The notes: a model not told the origin generated them from the letters alone. 64,000 nt of DNA from an uncultured Prolixibacteraceae bacterium (GCA_937915865.1 CALGIG010000026.1:5913-69912), one strand, 5' to 3'. Positions 8,681 to 17,754 are shown, numbered from the stretch's first letter. Numbers and translations are program-made.

Positions 8681-10066
8681 ATGGCAAGTCCTGGAAATTA
8701 TCAGGAAACAACATTTCGCGACCGCCCGACAACCTTTGGGAAAGATGGCAAGCGAGTATGGCTTTACCCCAAAATGCCCAAAGGAAAATTGTTTAACATA
8801 CGCAGAATACTTGCCTGGGCATTGCTTGCTTTTTTCTTTATTGCACCATACATTAAACTAAATGGAGAACCACTCATTTTCCTGAATTTTGCCGACCGGA
8901 AATTTGTATTGTTTGGTGGCACATTTTATCCGCAAGACTTTCATTTACTGGTATTATCGATTATTGCACTGGTAGTTTTCATCGTTCTTTTTACTGTTAT
9001 TTATGGCAGGATTTTTTGCGGATGGATTTGTCCGCAGACTGTTTTCATGGAATTTCTGTACCGCCCCATCGAATACCTTATTGACGGTAACCCGGAACAA
9101 CAGCGAAAACTGAAAGAAATGAAAATGAATGCTGTCAAATTTGGCAAACGAACTCTGAAACATGGCATCTTCCTGATTATCTCGCTGGCAACCATACTCA
9201 CTTTTGTAATTTACATTGTTGGCGCACAAAACATCGGGAAATTAATAACCGGTTGGCCAACACAAAACTTTGGAGTTTTACTGACAGTTTTAGCATTTAC
9301 CGGAGCTCATTATTTTGTATTTGCCTGGTTCCGTGAACAGGTTTGCACGGTAGTTTGCCCTTACGGTAGGCTGCAAGGTGTAATGCTCGATGTAAATACC
9401 ATTCAGGTAACGTACGATTACAAACGTGGCGAACCTCGTGGCCGGGGAACCGGCGGCAAAAACGGCGATTGCATCAATTGCCGGAAATGCGTAACTGTTT
9501 GTCCAACCGGAATTGATATTCGAAATGGAACACAATTGGAGTGCATTAATTGTACTGCCTGTATCGATGCCTGCAACGAGGTGATGATGATGATGAACCG
9601 GCCCAAAGGATTGATTCGCTTTGCGTCCGAAAAGTCGATTTCAGAAGGCAATCAAATTCGTTTCAATGCCCGGGCCATAGCTTATTCGTCAGTATTATTT
9701 GTACTTCTGGCTGTTATTGGCTACCTGGTTACTGTCCGCGGAAGTGTTGAAACAACCATCATTCGGGCCCAGGGTACTTTGTTTCAGGAATATGGGCCTG
9801 ATCATTACAGTAATTTGTATAATCTCGAAATGGTGAATAAAACCAGTTCGCCGATTAAACTAACGGTAAAACTGTTATCGCCTGAAGGGGAAATAATGAT
9901 TATGGGCGATTCGCTCAAAGCTGAAAAAGGCGAAGTTATTCAGCGAAATATGTTGATCGTACTGAGAAAGGAAACTGTGAAACCGTCGAATCACCTGGAA
10001 ATTGGCATTTTTGACGGGAATAAACTGATTGACAAAATTTCATCAACGTTTGTTGGACCGAACTAA
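8681..10066 (+). CDS. ccoG: cbb3 oxidase accessory iron-sulfur protein CcoG
   Basis: 461 residues, a polyferredoxin-like membrane protein of the CcoG/RdxA/FixG family. There are several membrane helices, the motifs FCGWICPQTVF and CTVVCPYGRLQG, and two ferredoxin-type clusters, CINCRKCVTVCP and CINCTACIDAC. The C-terminal ~110 residues form the IgG-like FixG_C domain. CcoG is linked to copper reduction for the oxidase. It starts 4 bp after ccoP, in the same operon. Confidence 0.93.
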   Translation: MASPGNYQETTFRDRPTTFGKDGKRVWLYPKMPKGKLFNIRRILAWALLAFFFIAPYIKLNGEPLIFLNFADRKFVLFGGTFYPQDFHLLVLSIIALVVFIVLFTVIYGRIFCGWICPQTVFMEFLYRPIEYLIDGNPEQQRKLKEMKMNAVKFGKRTLKHGIFLIISLATILTFVIYIVGAQNIGKLITGWPTQNFGVLLTVLAFTGAHYFVFAWFREQVCTVVCPYGRLQGVMLDVNTIQVTYDYKRGEPRGRGTGGKNGDCINCRKCVTVCPTGIDIRNGTQLECINCTACIDACNEVMMMMNRPKGLIRFASEKSISEGNQIRFNARAIAYSSVLFVLLAVIGYLVTVRGSVETTIIRAQGTLFQEYGPDHYSNLYNLEMVNKTSSPIKLTVKLLSPEGEIMIMGDSLKAEKGEVIQRNMLIVLRKETVKPSNHLEIGIFDGNKLIDKISSTFVGPN

Positions 10067-10145
10067 GGAAAATTGTTGCGATCTGCGTGTTTCGAGGGGA
10101 AGAAAACACGTTACCAGCAACACAAAACGTGTAACAATTATAAAT

Positions 10146-10598
10146 ATGAAAATAAAATTCAATTGGGGAACCGGAATTGTAATTGCTCTCATTGTAATGA
10201 TAAGTGGGATGATAATCCTGGTTTCGATTGCTGTGCACCAGGATTACGATCTTGTTGAGACCGACTATTACCAGAAATCGGTTGATTACCAAAAGCACAT
10301 AGATAAAGTAAAAAACACCGATAATCTGACCGAAAAAGTTAAGTTTGAACAAACAGCTGATTCCTTGAGAATCACATTTCCACAGCTTTCAGCTATTCAG
10401 GATTATTCAGGAGAAATACATTTTTATAGTCCGGTTGAAGCCAAAAGAGATGAAGTGATTAAGCTAAAGCTGGATAATAAATACAGTCAGGCAATCAGCT
10501 TAAAGAACCTAAAAAATGGGCGATACACCGTAAAAATTGATTGGACATCGGGCAAAACAAACTATTACCAGGAACAAGGAATCGTCATTGGCGAGTAA
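10146..10598 (+). CDS. ccoH: FixH/CcoH family protein
   Basis: 150 residues from the ATG at 10146 (MKIKFNWGTGIVIALIVM), chosen because the 39 upstream in-frame codons have no family-like sequence. One N-terminal membrane helix is followed by a periplasmic domain with the FixH-type DYDLVETDYYQKSVDYQ. CcoH is needed for stable assembly of cbb3 oxidase. It lies between ccoG and the SafE-like gene, the usual Bacteroidota order. Confidence 0.88.
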   Translation: MKIKFNWGTGIVIALIVMISGMIILVSIAVHQDYDLVETDYYQKSVDYQKHIDKVKNTDNLTEKVKFEQTADSLRITFPQLSAIQDYSGEIHFYSPVEAKRDEVIKLKLDNKYSQAISLKNLKNGRYTVKIDWTSGKTNYYQEQGIVIGE

Positions 10599-10633
10599 CC
10601 CTGAAAAATTGAACTTAAAACATTAAACGAACT

Positions 10634-11350
10634 ATGGATTTCATTACACCATTAACCATCGGATTAGTTGGGAGCCTGCATTGTATTGGCATGTGCGGCC
10701 CCATCGTTGTTGCCTTACCCTTGAAAAATCAGAATGTGTTTACCAAAATTGTGGGCACGGTTCTGTATAATTCAGGGCGTGTAGCTACTTATGGTATGCT
10801 GGGTGTACTGTTTGGGTTGCTGGGCAAAGGAATTCATATTGCCGGACTTCAACAATGGACTTCGATTATTTTGGGAATTGCCATGATTGTGAGTGTACTT
10901 TTTCCTGTTGTTTTCCGCGAGAAAATTACAATTGGCAACCTGCTTACCGGAATGGCCGCCCGATTGATAGGCAGACTGAAAAAGCTCTTCGCCAGCCGTT
11001 CGTATCGTTCGTTGCTGCTAATTGGATTATTCAATGGTCTTTTGCCTTGCGGACTGGTTTATATAGCCATTGCAGGTGCTATCAATACAGGATCGGTTGT
11101 TAATGGAACTTTGTTTATGATGCTTTTTGGTATCGGGACTACTCCGTTGCTGCTTTTGGCAACTCTGGCCAGCGATGCTATTGGACAACATATACGGGCC
11201 CGAATGCAACGCGTGGTTCCCTATTTTGTGTTTTTCCTGGGCGTGCTGTTTATTCTGAGAGGTATGTCGCTTGGTATTCCATACATAAGTCCTACCTCAG
11301 AAAAACTGGCTCCCAAAGAAATGGTTGAGAAAGGTAGTTGCTGCAAATAA
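10634..11350 (+). CDS. Sulfite exporter TauE/SafE-like membrane protein of the cco cluster
   Basis: 238 residues with about six membrane helices and the motif GSLHCIGMCGP near the N terminus, typical of the UreH-like/DsbD-transmembrane branch of TauE/SafE proteins that accompany ccoGH. These Cys pairs resemble those of DsbD/CcdA-like thiol or copper carriers. The C terminus ends in GSCCK. A role in copper delivery or oxidase maturation is inferred from context, not shown. Confidence 0.82.
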   Translation: MDFITPLTIGLVGSLHCIGMCGPIVVALPLKNQNVFTKIVGTVLYNSGRVATYGMLGVLFGLLGKGIHIAGLQQWTSIILGIAMIVSVLFPVVFREKITIGNLLTGMAARLIGRLKKLFASRSYRSLLLIGLFNGLLPCGLVYIAIAGAINTGSVVNGTLFMMLFGIGTTPLLLLATLASDAIGQHIRARMQRVVPYFVFFLGVLFILRGMSLGIPYISPTSEKLAPKEMVEKGSCCK

Positions 11351-11555
11351 AGCCGGAAACTGAAACAAATTGCAAATCCTACGATTCAAAACTCTACGAT
11401 TCAAGACCCAAGATCCTAAACCAAGGTTTGTTGTGAAAAAATACAGGGTTTATTAAACATTAGATAAAGTTTGGGGTTTCTTAAACATCAAACATGTAAA
11501 ACCAGGGAATTAGACTGAGACCAAAAATCAAGATGACTAAAAATAACAGGCACTT
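11351..11555. other. Spacer between the SafE-like gene and the subunit III-like gene
   Basis: About 205 bp with a duplicated CTACGATTCAA unit near 11375-11410 and otherwise A+T-rich sequence. No terminator hairpin with a T run is seen. A second promoter for the following genes could lie here. Confidence 0.35.
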
Positions 11556-12176
11556 ATGAAAAACTTCACGAATTATCCCGATTCACATCTCGATCTGGAA
11601 GTATCGAAACAAAAAATGTGGACGCTTATTTTTGCTGAATTACTAGTATTTGGTGTACTTTTTATGATATATGCCCTATACAGGTTAAAGAATTCTGTAG
11701 CTTTCGATATGGCTGGTAACGAATTGTACACTGCCATTGGCACGATAAATACCATTATTTTGTTGTGTGTAAGCATGAGTGTTGCTATGGCCGGCTTAGC
11801 ACTTCAGAAAAAACAAAAAGGAATGGCTGTTTTTCTGCTCGAAGTTTCAGTTACTCTGGCAGTGATTTTTCTCTTCAATAAATATTTCGAATGGGGAATG
11901 AAATTCGACAACGGTATATGGCCCGGTTCATCGTATTTAGCCAAGAACCTGAGCAACGGCGAGGCTTCGTTCTACAACCTGTTTTTCGTAACTACCGGAC
12001 TTCATGCTTTAAACATCCTGGTTGGATTGTATTTTCTGGTTGGATTACTCAGCAAAATACAGAAAACTCCGGTTGAAAATTTACAACCTGTTCTACTCGA
12101 AAATATGGGTTTATTCTGGCACCTGATCACCATTATCTGGGTAATCATATTCCCATTATTTTATTTGATACATTAA
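11556..12176 (+). CDS. Haem-copper oxidase subunit III-like (NorE-type) membrane protein
   Basis: 206 residues, five predicted membrane helices and the subunit III pattern: KQKMWTLIFAELLVFG near the start, KYFEWGMKFDNG, FFVTTGLHALNILVG in the middle and LFWHLITIIWVIIFPLFYLIH (cited in part) at the end. The short five-helix form resembles NorE, which accompanies nitric oxide reductase, as well as short COX3 proteins. It is followed 12 bp later by a subunit IV/NorF-like gene. No NorB or second subunit I is in the window. Confidence 0.8.
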   Translation: MKNFTNYPDSHLDLEVSKQKMWTLIFAELLVFGVLFMIYALYRLKNSVAFDMAGNELYTAIGTINTIILLCVSMSVAMAGLALQKKQKGMAVFLLEVSVTLAVIFLFNKYFEWGMKFDNGIWPGSSYLAKNLSNGEASFYNLFFVTTGLHALNILVGLYFLVGLLSKIQKTPVENLQPVLLENMGLFWHLITIIWVIIFPLFYLIH

Positions 12177-12188
12177 AAGTAAAGCCCT

Positions 12189-12473
12189 ATGGAAAACGAA
12201 AAAAATAAGATAGCAACATACCAGTCGTACCTCTTTACATTACTGATAACCGTTGTATTAACCCTTGCAGCAGTAGCTTTGGCCAGTGCAAAACTTGGCA
12301 TTTACTCGGTCATCGGATCGCTTGTTTTAGCCGTAGCCATTTGCGGCATTGTAGTTTTCAAGTTTATGAATTTCAGCATGAGCAAGCACACCAACAAGCT
12401 CCTGGGTGGATTGGTTTTATTTGTATTTGCATTAGTAATTTTAATCTCATTTTTTGATTACCTGTCCAGGTAA
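12189..12473 (+). CDS. Cytochrome oxidase subunit IV / NorF-like small membrane protein
   Basis: 94 residues with three hydrophobic helices and the subunit IV-type FKFMNFSMSKHTNK before the last helix. COX4_pro/NorF proteins are about this size and pair with the subunit III-like protein just upstream. The two probably act together on a haem-copper oxidase. Confidence 0.75.
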   Translation: MENEKNKIATYQSYLFTLLITVVLTLAAVALASAKLGIYSVIGSLVLAVAICGIVVFKFMNFSMSKHTNKLLGGLVLFVFALVILISFFDYLSR

Positions 12474-12510
12474 TACCGGTTAATTTATGATTTAACTATC
12501 AGTAGGGTTC

Positions 12511-12837
12511 ATGAAACATTTGAATAAATTACCAATTGTATTGTTTATAGCAGCTGTAATATTTATTGTCTATTTGAAAGATAAACCGAGAAAATACAAC
12601 GGTAAACCAGTAATGGTGGAAGCTAAACTCAAGGTTGAAGGTATGCATTGCGACGATTGCGAAGCCACCATTGCCAAAGGTGTAAACCAATTGGCCGGTA
12701 TCGACAGTATTAGCGCCAACCACGAAGATTCAACCGCTTTTGTGCGCTTTGATTCGAACCAAACCGATTTGGCCGAAATATCCAAAACCATTGAAGAATA
12801 CGGATTTCATGTAGCAGCGGCAAAAAGCGAACAATAG
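12511..12837 (+). CDS. Membrane-tethered heavy-metal-associated (HMA) protein
   Basis: 108 residues. A short N-terminal helix (residues ~7-22) is followed by a basic linker and an HMA domain with the metal site GMHCDDCEATI. The C-terminal half follows the ferredoxin-like HMA fold with GFHV near its end. The helix suggests an anchored copper chaperone, fitting the preceding oxidase genes. It is the last gene before a strong terminator. Confidence 0.85.
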   Translation: MKHLNKLPIVLFIAAVIFIVYLKDKPRKYNGKPVMVEAKLKVEGMHCDDCEATIAKGVNQLAGIDSISANHEDSTAFVRFDSNQTDLAEISKTIEEYGFHVAAAKSEQ

Positions 12838-12860
12838 CCAGTCACAGTTTACAGTAAGGC

Positions 12861-12906
12861 AAAAGCGGCTGAAGATCGGATAGATTCCGGTGTTCAGCCG
12901 CTTTTT
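12861..12906 (+). terminator. Intrinsic terminator of the oxidase cluster
   Basis: A GC-rich stem, AAAAGCGGCTGAA pairing with TTCAGCCGCTTTT, with an internal loop region and a T run (CTTTTTC) on the plus strand. It separates the respiratory cluster from the accessory genes that follow. Confidence 0.8.
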
Positions 12907-12973
12907 CGCTTTAATGTGGTAGAATCAAATATTGGGATAAAAACTAGTATATTTGAATCAAAGAAATTTTGGC

Positions 12974-14212
12974 ATGAGTAAAATAAGAATCAAAAATTTC
13001 GGACCCATCAAAGAAGGAATGCTCGATAACGATGGTTGGATCGACATAAAAAAAGTGACTGTTTTTATTGGCAACCAGGGAAGTGGAAAAAGCACGGTTG
13101 CAAAAGTCATTTCAACACTTTTCTGGCTTGAAAAATCTATAAACAGAGGAGATATAGAAAAAGGAGGTTTCAACTTCAATTTCTTCAAAAACTGTTTTAA
13201 ATATCACAAAATTGACAGCTATTTTTCAGATAAAACTTATGTGGAATATATTGGCGAAAAATACTATATATTATGCGATCGCCGCAATGTTCCACCCAAA
13301 ATTGAAGTAGAATCAATTAAGGAATATATTGTACCCAAAATTTGTTATATCCCCGCCGAAAGAAATTTTTTAAGTACAATAAGTGATGCATTTAATGTAA
13401 AAGGATTACCTGGCAACCTTTTTTCTTTTGCTGAAAGGTTAAGAAAAGCCCAAAATGAACTGAACGGAGAAAAACTCAAATTACCAATCGGAGAATACGA
13501 ATACTTGTATGACAATAATGCTGATATTTCTTTAATTGCAGGCAATAGTTATCAGATTAATTTGACTGATGCTTCAAGCGGCTTACAATCTTTTGTTCCC
13601 CTTTATCTTGTGGCAAAATATATTTCAAAGTCAATCTATGAAAACTTAGAAGATCCGAAAAGAACTTTGACTGTTGATCAATCGATAAGATTTGCAAATG
13701 AGATATTAAATATTACAAGTGATGGAAAACTAAATGACCAAGATAAGAGTAAAAAAATAGAAGAAATTAAAGCCAAATATTTTAACAAATGTTTCATTAA
13801 CATTGTTGAAGAACCAGAGCAAAATTTGTTTCCAACTTCTCAACAACAAATACTGAATAGCCTTTTGGAATTCAACAACATGAATGAAGGGAACAAGCTG
13901 ATAATGACAACCCATAGCCCTTATTTGATTAACTATTTAAGTTTAGCTATTCATAGTTCGCATTTGCATTCTGAAATAATAAAGAAGAAAAACTCAAAAG
14001 AACTGCTTGACCGTATAAATATGGTTATTCCAGCCAAATCAATGGTTTCCACCAATAATGTTGCTATTTATCAGCTGGACGAGTCAAATGGAACTATTTC
14101 CCAACTAGGTAATACCGAGGGTATTCCTTCCGATAAAAACTACCTAAATCAGTCGATTCGTAGAGGCAATGAGCTTTTCGATTCACTTTTAGAAATTGAA
14201 GAAGAATTATGA
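12974..14212 (+). CDS. SMC/ABC-type AAA ATPase, first gene of an ATPase-nuclease pair
   Basis: 412 residues from the ATG at 12974 (MSKIRIKNFGPI, the usual opening of this class); an upstream TTG at 12953 is unlikely. Walker A is GNQGSGKS (33-40), a YIPAERNFL motif lies near 125-133, an ABC-like signature DASSGLQSF near 205, Walker B VEEPEQNLFP (Glu279/Glu280) and an H-loop THSPYLI (His314). Such AAA_15/AAA_21 ATPases are the motor or sensor parts of many defence systems (PARIS, Septu, Gabija, retrons). The next gene overlaps by 4 bp (ATGA), so the two are co-translated. Base composition is A+T-richer than the oxidase genes. Confidence 0.85.
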   Translation: MSKIRIKNFGPIKEGMLDNDGWIDIKKVTVFIGNQGSGKSTVAKVISTLFWLEKSINRGDIEKGGFNFNFFKNCFKYHKIDSYFSDKTYVEYIGEKYYILCDRRNVPPKIEVESIKEYIVPKICYIPAERNFLSTISDAFNVKGLPGNLFSFAERLRKAQNELNGEKLKLPIGEYEYLYDNNADISLIAGNSYQINLTDASSGLQSFVPLYLVAKYISKSIYENLEDPKRTLTVDQSIRFANEILNITSDGKLNDQDKSKKIEEIKAKYFNKCFINIVEEPEQNLFPTSQQQILNSLLEFNNMNEGNKLIMTTHSPYLINYLSLAIHSSHLHSEIIKKKNSKELLDRINMVIPAKSMVSTNNVAIYQLDESNGTISQLGNTEGIPSDKNYLNQSIRRGNELFDSLLEIEEEL

Positions 14213-14700
14213 AAGTGGATTTTTTAGTAAACACTTGCAAAGAACCAGTAAGAACCGACTCTGTATTTGGTTTATGTGACGACCAAAATGGACAAAAAGC
14301 CTATAGTACAGTTGATAATGTAAGCAAATGGATCGCGACTGTTAAAAATGATAAAAACACGGAACTGGTATTTACACCGATAGACAATTGTTTGATAAAA
14401 AGCTATGAATTAGAAGGAAGAGGAAGATGTGACGGATTACTTACATCACCTGACCATCTATACTTTATCGAATTAAAAGACGTAGCAAAAAACTGGATTT
14501 CCGAAGCTGTTGAACAGCTGGAATCGACAATTAATCTGTTTAAAGAAAACCATGACATCAATGCGTTTAGACATAAAAAAGCTTTCGCATGTAACAAGCA
14601 ACATCGATATTTTCAAGAAGTTGACAACGAATTTAATTTAGCATTCTTCCGCAAACACAAAGTCAGGATTGATATTCAGGCTGAAATTATTATTGTATGA
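14209..14700 (+). CDS. Putative PD-(D/E)XK-type nuclease, partner of the ATPase
   Basis: 163 residues, no family I can name with certainty. The core reads GRGRCDGLL (Asp75), then a strand YFIELKD (Glu88, Lys90), then a helix with EAVEQL. This D-x(12)-E-x-K spacing is the hallmark of PD-(D/E)XK nucleases. It is not an HNH protein (Septu PtuB), a TOPRIM protein (PARIS AriB) or a helicase (Gabija GajB). The ATGA overlap implies a stoichiometric complex with the ATPase. A defence role is inference. Confidence 0.6.
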   Translation: MKVDFLVNTCKEPVRTDSVFGLCDDQNGQKAYSTVDNVSKWIATVKNDKNTELVFTPIDNCLIKSYELEGRGRCDGLLTSPDHLYFIELKDVAKNWISEAVEQLESTINLFKENHDINAFRHKKAFACNKQHRYFQEVDNEFNLAFFRKHKVRIDIQAEIIIV

Positions 14701-14861
14701 TTCACTCAGTCGCTGCTGAAATCTATGTTTTGCCAGTAAATACATGGTGAGTATTTTTATGTTTTTTTTCCAAAATCATTCTTTTAAAGCTAATTTTAAG
14801 CCTTGTAAACTAAACAATCAAAAATGCCGATAAGAAACACCTGTTATAAATACTTTGACCC

Positions 14862-14905
14862 AAACCGATGTATAAGCTCGATTTTACTACTCCAAAAATC
14901 GGTTT
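14862..14905 (+). terminator. Possible terminator behind the ATPase-nuclease pair
   Basis: AAACCGAT pairs with ATCGGTTT across a 28-nt loop and is followed by a short T run. The loop is long and the stem only 8 bp, so this is weak. The rest of the 14701-14945 gap is A+T-rich with nothing else recognisable. Confidence 0.3.
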
Positions 14906-14945
14906 TTAGACGGATGACGTTGTAGATCATTTTAAAAAGACAGCA

Positions 14946-15683
14946 ATGATATACAAATGGACATTGTTATTAATCATATCAACAACGATTAGTTGTTCGA
15001 ACCAAAAAGGCCAAGATAATATGAGCATCTTTAAGAAACTATTTGGTAAAAAGGAAGCAAAAAAAGAATTTGCTCAGGAAGAGTATGATAAAGATTATGA
15101 ATTAAAAATGGCTGGATTAGAATATGTCCTAGGAAAGTCACATAATTTAGTTGGACACTCAATAATTCCATTTGAAATTGGCGGAGCAGTTGATATGTAT
15201 TATTTTCAAAATGGTATTAAAGGGACTGGATTTGCAACAATGGAATTACTTAAGCCTGATGGTACAGGCCCGATACCTAATAGATTTGGAACATATGAAT
15301 TAGTAGCATTCACAAAACTTGATTATATACAGGATACAGTTAAGACTATTCCATTCAACCTTATTGAGAGACACATTTGTGGAATTTTGACAAGTATTGG
15401 ATTTTATTCGTTCCATGCGAAACTTGAGCCATTAGAAACTTGTGAATTGCCACAAAAGGAAGGAGAACCTAATCTATGTTTGATTTTCGATGAATATAAA
15501 CCAGATGGCAAGGAATTTAAAATTGGAGATAACAAACATGGACTTCTATTAGTAATGGAAGTTCATCGTAACGAGATGGAATATGCAATGAAAAATGGGA
15601 CTGGGAAATTGGTTGCGAAACTTAAGGAAAAAGGATATTATCCTTATTCAGATTTAAACAGAGAATCAGTGATTAATGAATAA
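14946..15683 (+). CDS. Lipoprotein with suppressor-of-fused (SUFU)-like domain
   Basis: 245 residues. The N terminus looks like a lipoprotein signal (hydrophobic residues 5-16, then ISC with Cys17). An internal ATG at 15021 (MSIFKKLFG) would give a cytoplasmic form. Residues ~60-240 resemble bacterial SUFU-domain proteins: FGTYELVAFTK, the ICGILTSIG helix, SFHAKLEPLETCELP, and a C-terminal LLLVMEVHRNEMEYAMKNG. Bacterial SUFU domains occur often as immunity or accessory proteins in polymorphic toxin loci. No toxin is seen beside it, so its job here is unknown. Confidence 0.55.
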   Translation: MIYKWTLLLIISTTISCSNQKGQDNMSIFKKLFGKKEAKKEFAQEEYDKDYELKMAGLEYVLGKSHNLVGHSIIPFEIGGAVDMYYFQNGIKGTGFATMELLKPDGTGPIPNRFGTYELVAFTKLDYIQDTVKTIPFNLIERHICGILTSIGFYSFHAKLEPLETCELPQKEGEPNLCLIFDEYKPDGKEFKIGDNKHGLLLVMEVHRNEMEYAMKNGTGKLVAKLKEKGYYPYSDLNRESVINE

Positions 15684-15821
15684 AAAAAGCGCTACAATAA
15701 ATTGCAAATTGCATTGCGGAGTCTGTGCGGTGCACTGTCTCGACTCCTTTCTTGACTATTATGCCCAAACTTTCAAATGATCGTTAGTCAAAATCAAAAA
15801 AACGATTGCATAAATGAGAAT

Positions 15822-17051
15822 ATGAGAAGTAAATCTTTTTTACACGGATTAATATTTCTATTAATCTTTATCTCTTGTAAAAAACAACAGGATTATGAAT
15901 ATCCTTTAGTTTATACGGGTGATATAACAGATATAACAGATACAAGTGCTGTGTTCTCTGCACGAATTTCAAATAACGGAAATTATCCCATCTTAGAATC
16001 TGGTTTTATATGGGGAATGCATCCAAATGACAACTATGGAATTAAGCTTACAAATAATGAACTTGCTGATATATACTCTCTAAAAACCAATAAAAAATTA
16101 CTGCCCGGGAAAACCTATTATGTGCGTGCCTACGTTCAAACTGAACTTACAACATCCTATGGAAGGGAAGTTAGTTTCACAAGTCTACCAGCACAAGTTG
16201 ATTCAGGAAGTTGGTCGCTGGTATACAATGATAATCTGGACTGGGGTTTTAACGATTTCGTTGAAACAAGTTTTACAATTGATGGAATTACTTATCTTGC
16301 ATTTGAAGATGGAAGCACATTATATAGTTATGATCCTAAATTAAACGTCTTTAAATACGAGTTAACGAATTTAATACTTTCTTATGCTACATCCTCTGTT
16401 GTATATAATGGAAAGGCATATCTGTTTTCACGCAACGCTATTTACCTGTTTGATCCCCAAACAAAATCTTTATCAAAACTGTCGGGACTAAAGGAAGACG
16501 AAATAAGGTATTATTCATCCAGCTTTTTAATCGGTGACAATATATATGTTGGTCTGGGAGCAATTTCATATAGTGAATACCTCAATGATTTTTGGAAGTA
16601 TAATATTTCAACGAACACATGGACACAAGTATCGTCATTCCCCGGACAATACAGGGAATACGCATTTGCTTTCAGTATTGATGGTGTCGGATATGTAGGA
16701 GGCGGTTTTAACCTTCTGCCAAATCAATGGCCGTATCCAAAATTTAATGACCTGTGGTGTTACCTTCCCGAAACCGACAAGTGGATACAAAAAGAATCTC
16801 TACCTTTTAAAAATGAAAATCTTTTCGATATTCAGGTGTCAAACACTCCAAGCTATGGATATTGCTTTTATAAAAAGAATCTTTATGAATACAATGCCAC
16901 ATTTGATATATGGGAAACAATGGCCGGTTTAAATAGTAGTGAAGAATTGTATTTTCCACACTCGTTTGTATCAGGTAATAAGCTTTTTGTATTAGTTGTT
17001 CACGACTATATGGATGATAAATATTTTAAAATGTGGTCTTATGAAAAATAG
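15822..17051 (+). CDS. Kelch-repeat surface lipoprotein
   Basis: 409 residues from the ATG at 15822; an upstream ATG at 15777 adds a hydrophilic stretch before the signal and is less likely. Signal and lipobox end in FISC (Cys19). Residues ~25-125 form a fibronectin-III-like domain (TSAVFSARISNNG, YYVRAYVQT), followed by kelch-type units such as FWKYNISTNTWTQVSSFPG, making a beta-propeller. The next gene overlaps by 11 bp. Architecture and partner resemble the lipoprotein at 20052-22061, so the island contains two versions of one module. Function unknown; probably surface binding. Confidence 0.75.
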   Translation: MRSKSFLHGLIFLLIFISCKKQQDYEYPLVYTGDITDITDTSAVFSARISNNGNYPILESGFIWGMHPNDNYGIKLTNNELADIYSLKTNKKLLPGKTYYVRAYVQTELTTSYGREVSFTSLPAQVDSGSWSLVYNDNLDWGFNDFVETSFTIDGITYLAFEDGSTLYSYDPKLNVFKYELTNLILSYATSSVVYNGKAYLFSRNAIYLFDPQTKSLSKLSGLKEDEIRYYSSSFLIGDNIYVGLGAISYSEYLNDFWKYNISTNTWTQVSSFPGQYREYAFAFSIDGVGYVGGGFNLLPNQWPYPKFNDLWCYLPETDKWIQKESLPFKNENLFDIQVSNTPSYGYCFYKKNLYEYNATFDIWETMAGLNSSEELYFPHSFVSGNKLFVLVVHDYMDDKYFKMWSYEK

Positions 17052-17754
17052 AATATTTCTTTTAATTACTATTGTTTGCTTTTTATGCCGCATTCATATA
17101 TCCAAAGCTCAATTGATAGATAATAAGATTAATGTATATGCAAGTTATAATACTGGCATATTTCATGGGAAAGGACAAGTGTATAACGGTAACTTTATAT
17201 TCCCTTCGTTTTATAATAATCTGGATAATATCAAGGGTTTAAGCATGAAATTTTTGTTTAACAAATCTCCACATCTGAGTTATGGAATAAAAGTATCAAG
17301 AAATGAGGCTTCAGACTGGAACTATGGGAATGATAATTTCTATTCAGATTCTAAAGCAGAAATGAAGACACTGGCCATACCCATTCAATTTCATAATAAA
17401 TTATCAAAGTATAAATTAAATAGTCATTTCAGGTTTTATGCTGAAATTGCCCCATTGATTGGTATTTCTTCATTTTCTTCAACCAGTGAATTATTTCTGG
17501 TACAGAAATCAGGTATTGATATTATAAGCCCAACAGCAAGTGATGATTTTTATTTTGGATTAAACGGAAGTACAGGTATAGAATATGCGTTTTCTCAATC
17601 AATAGGAATGTTTATATCGTATTCTTTGGAATATAATCGTATTAAATCCTCATTATATAATGATAACAATTTCTCTGTTTCTCAGTTTAATGCAGGGATT
17701 ATTGTGAAACTATTGAAAGACAAAAAATTCCAATATAAAAGCCAATATGAATAA
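17041..17754 (+). CDS. Outer-membrane beta-barrel protein
   Basis: 237 residues from the ATG at 17041, overlapping the preceding stop. It has a signal peptide (MKNRIFLLITIVCFLCRIH, cleavage near Lys-Ala-Gln) and alternating aromatic/polar strands typical of an 8-10 stranded barrel (GYVASYNTG-like starts, GSTGIEYAFSQSIGMFISY). No specific family name. Translational overlap with the kelch lipoprotein before it and the WD40 protein after it suggests one surface assembly. Confidence 0.65.
   Translation: MKNRIFLLITIVCFLCRIHISKAQLIDNKINVYASYNTGIFHGKGQVYNGNFIFPSFYNNLDNIKGLSMKFLFNKSPHLSYGIKVSRNEASDWNYGNDNFYSDSKAEMKTLAIPIQFHNKLSKYKLNSHFRFYAEIAPLIGISSFSSTSELFLVQKSGIDIISPTASDDFYFGLNGSTGIEYAFSQSIGMFISYSLEYNRIKSSLYNDNNFSVSQFNAGIIVKLLKDKKFQYKSQYE

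Noticed and set aside
9936..10352. 138-codon minus-strand frame over ccoG/ccoH
   Set aside because: It is antisense to two recognised genes and its translation has no domain-like features.
12974..14700. ATPase-nuclease pair as PARIS, Septu or Gabija
   Set aside because: The second protein has neither TOPRIM, HNH nor helicase motifs; its core is PD-(D/E)XK-like.
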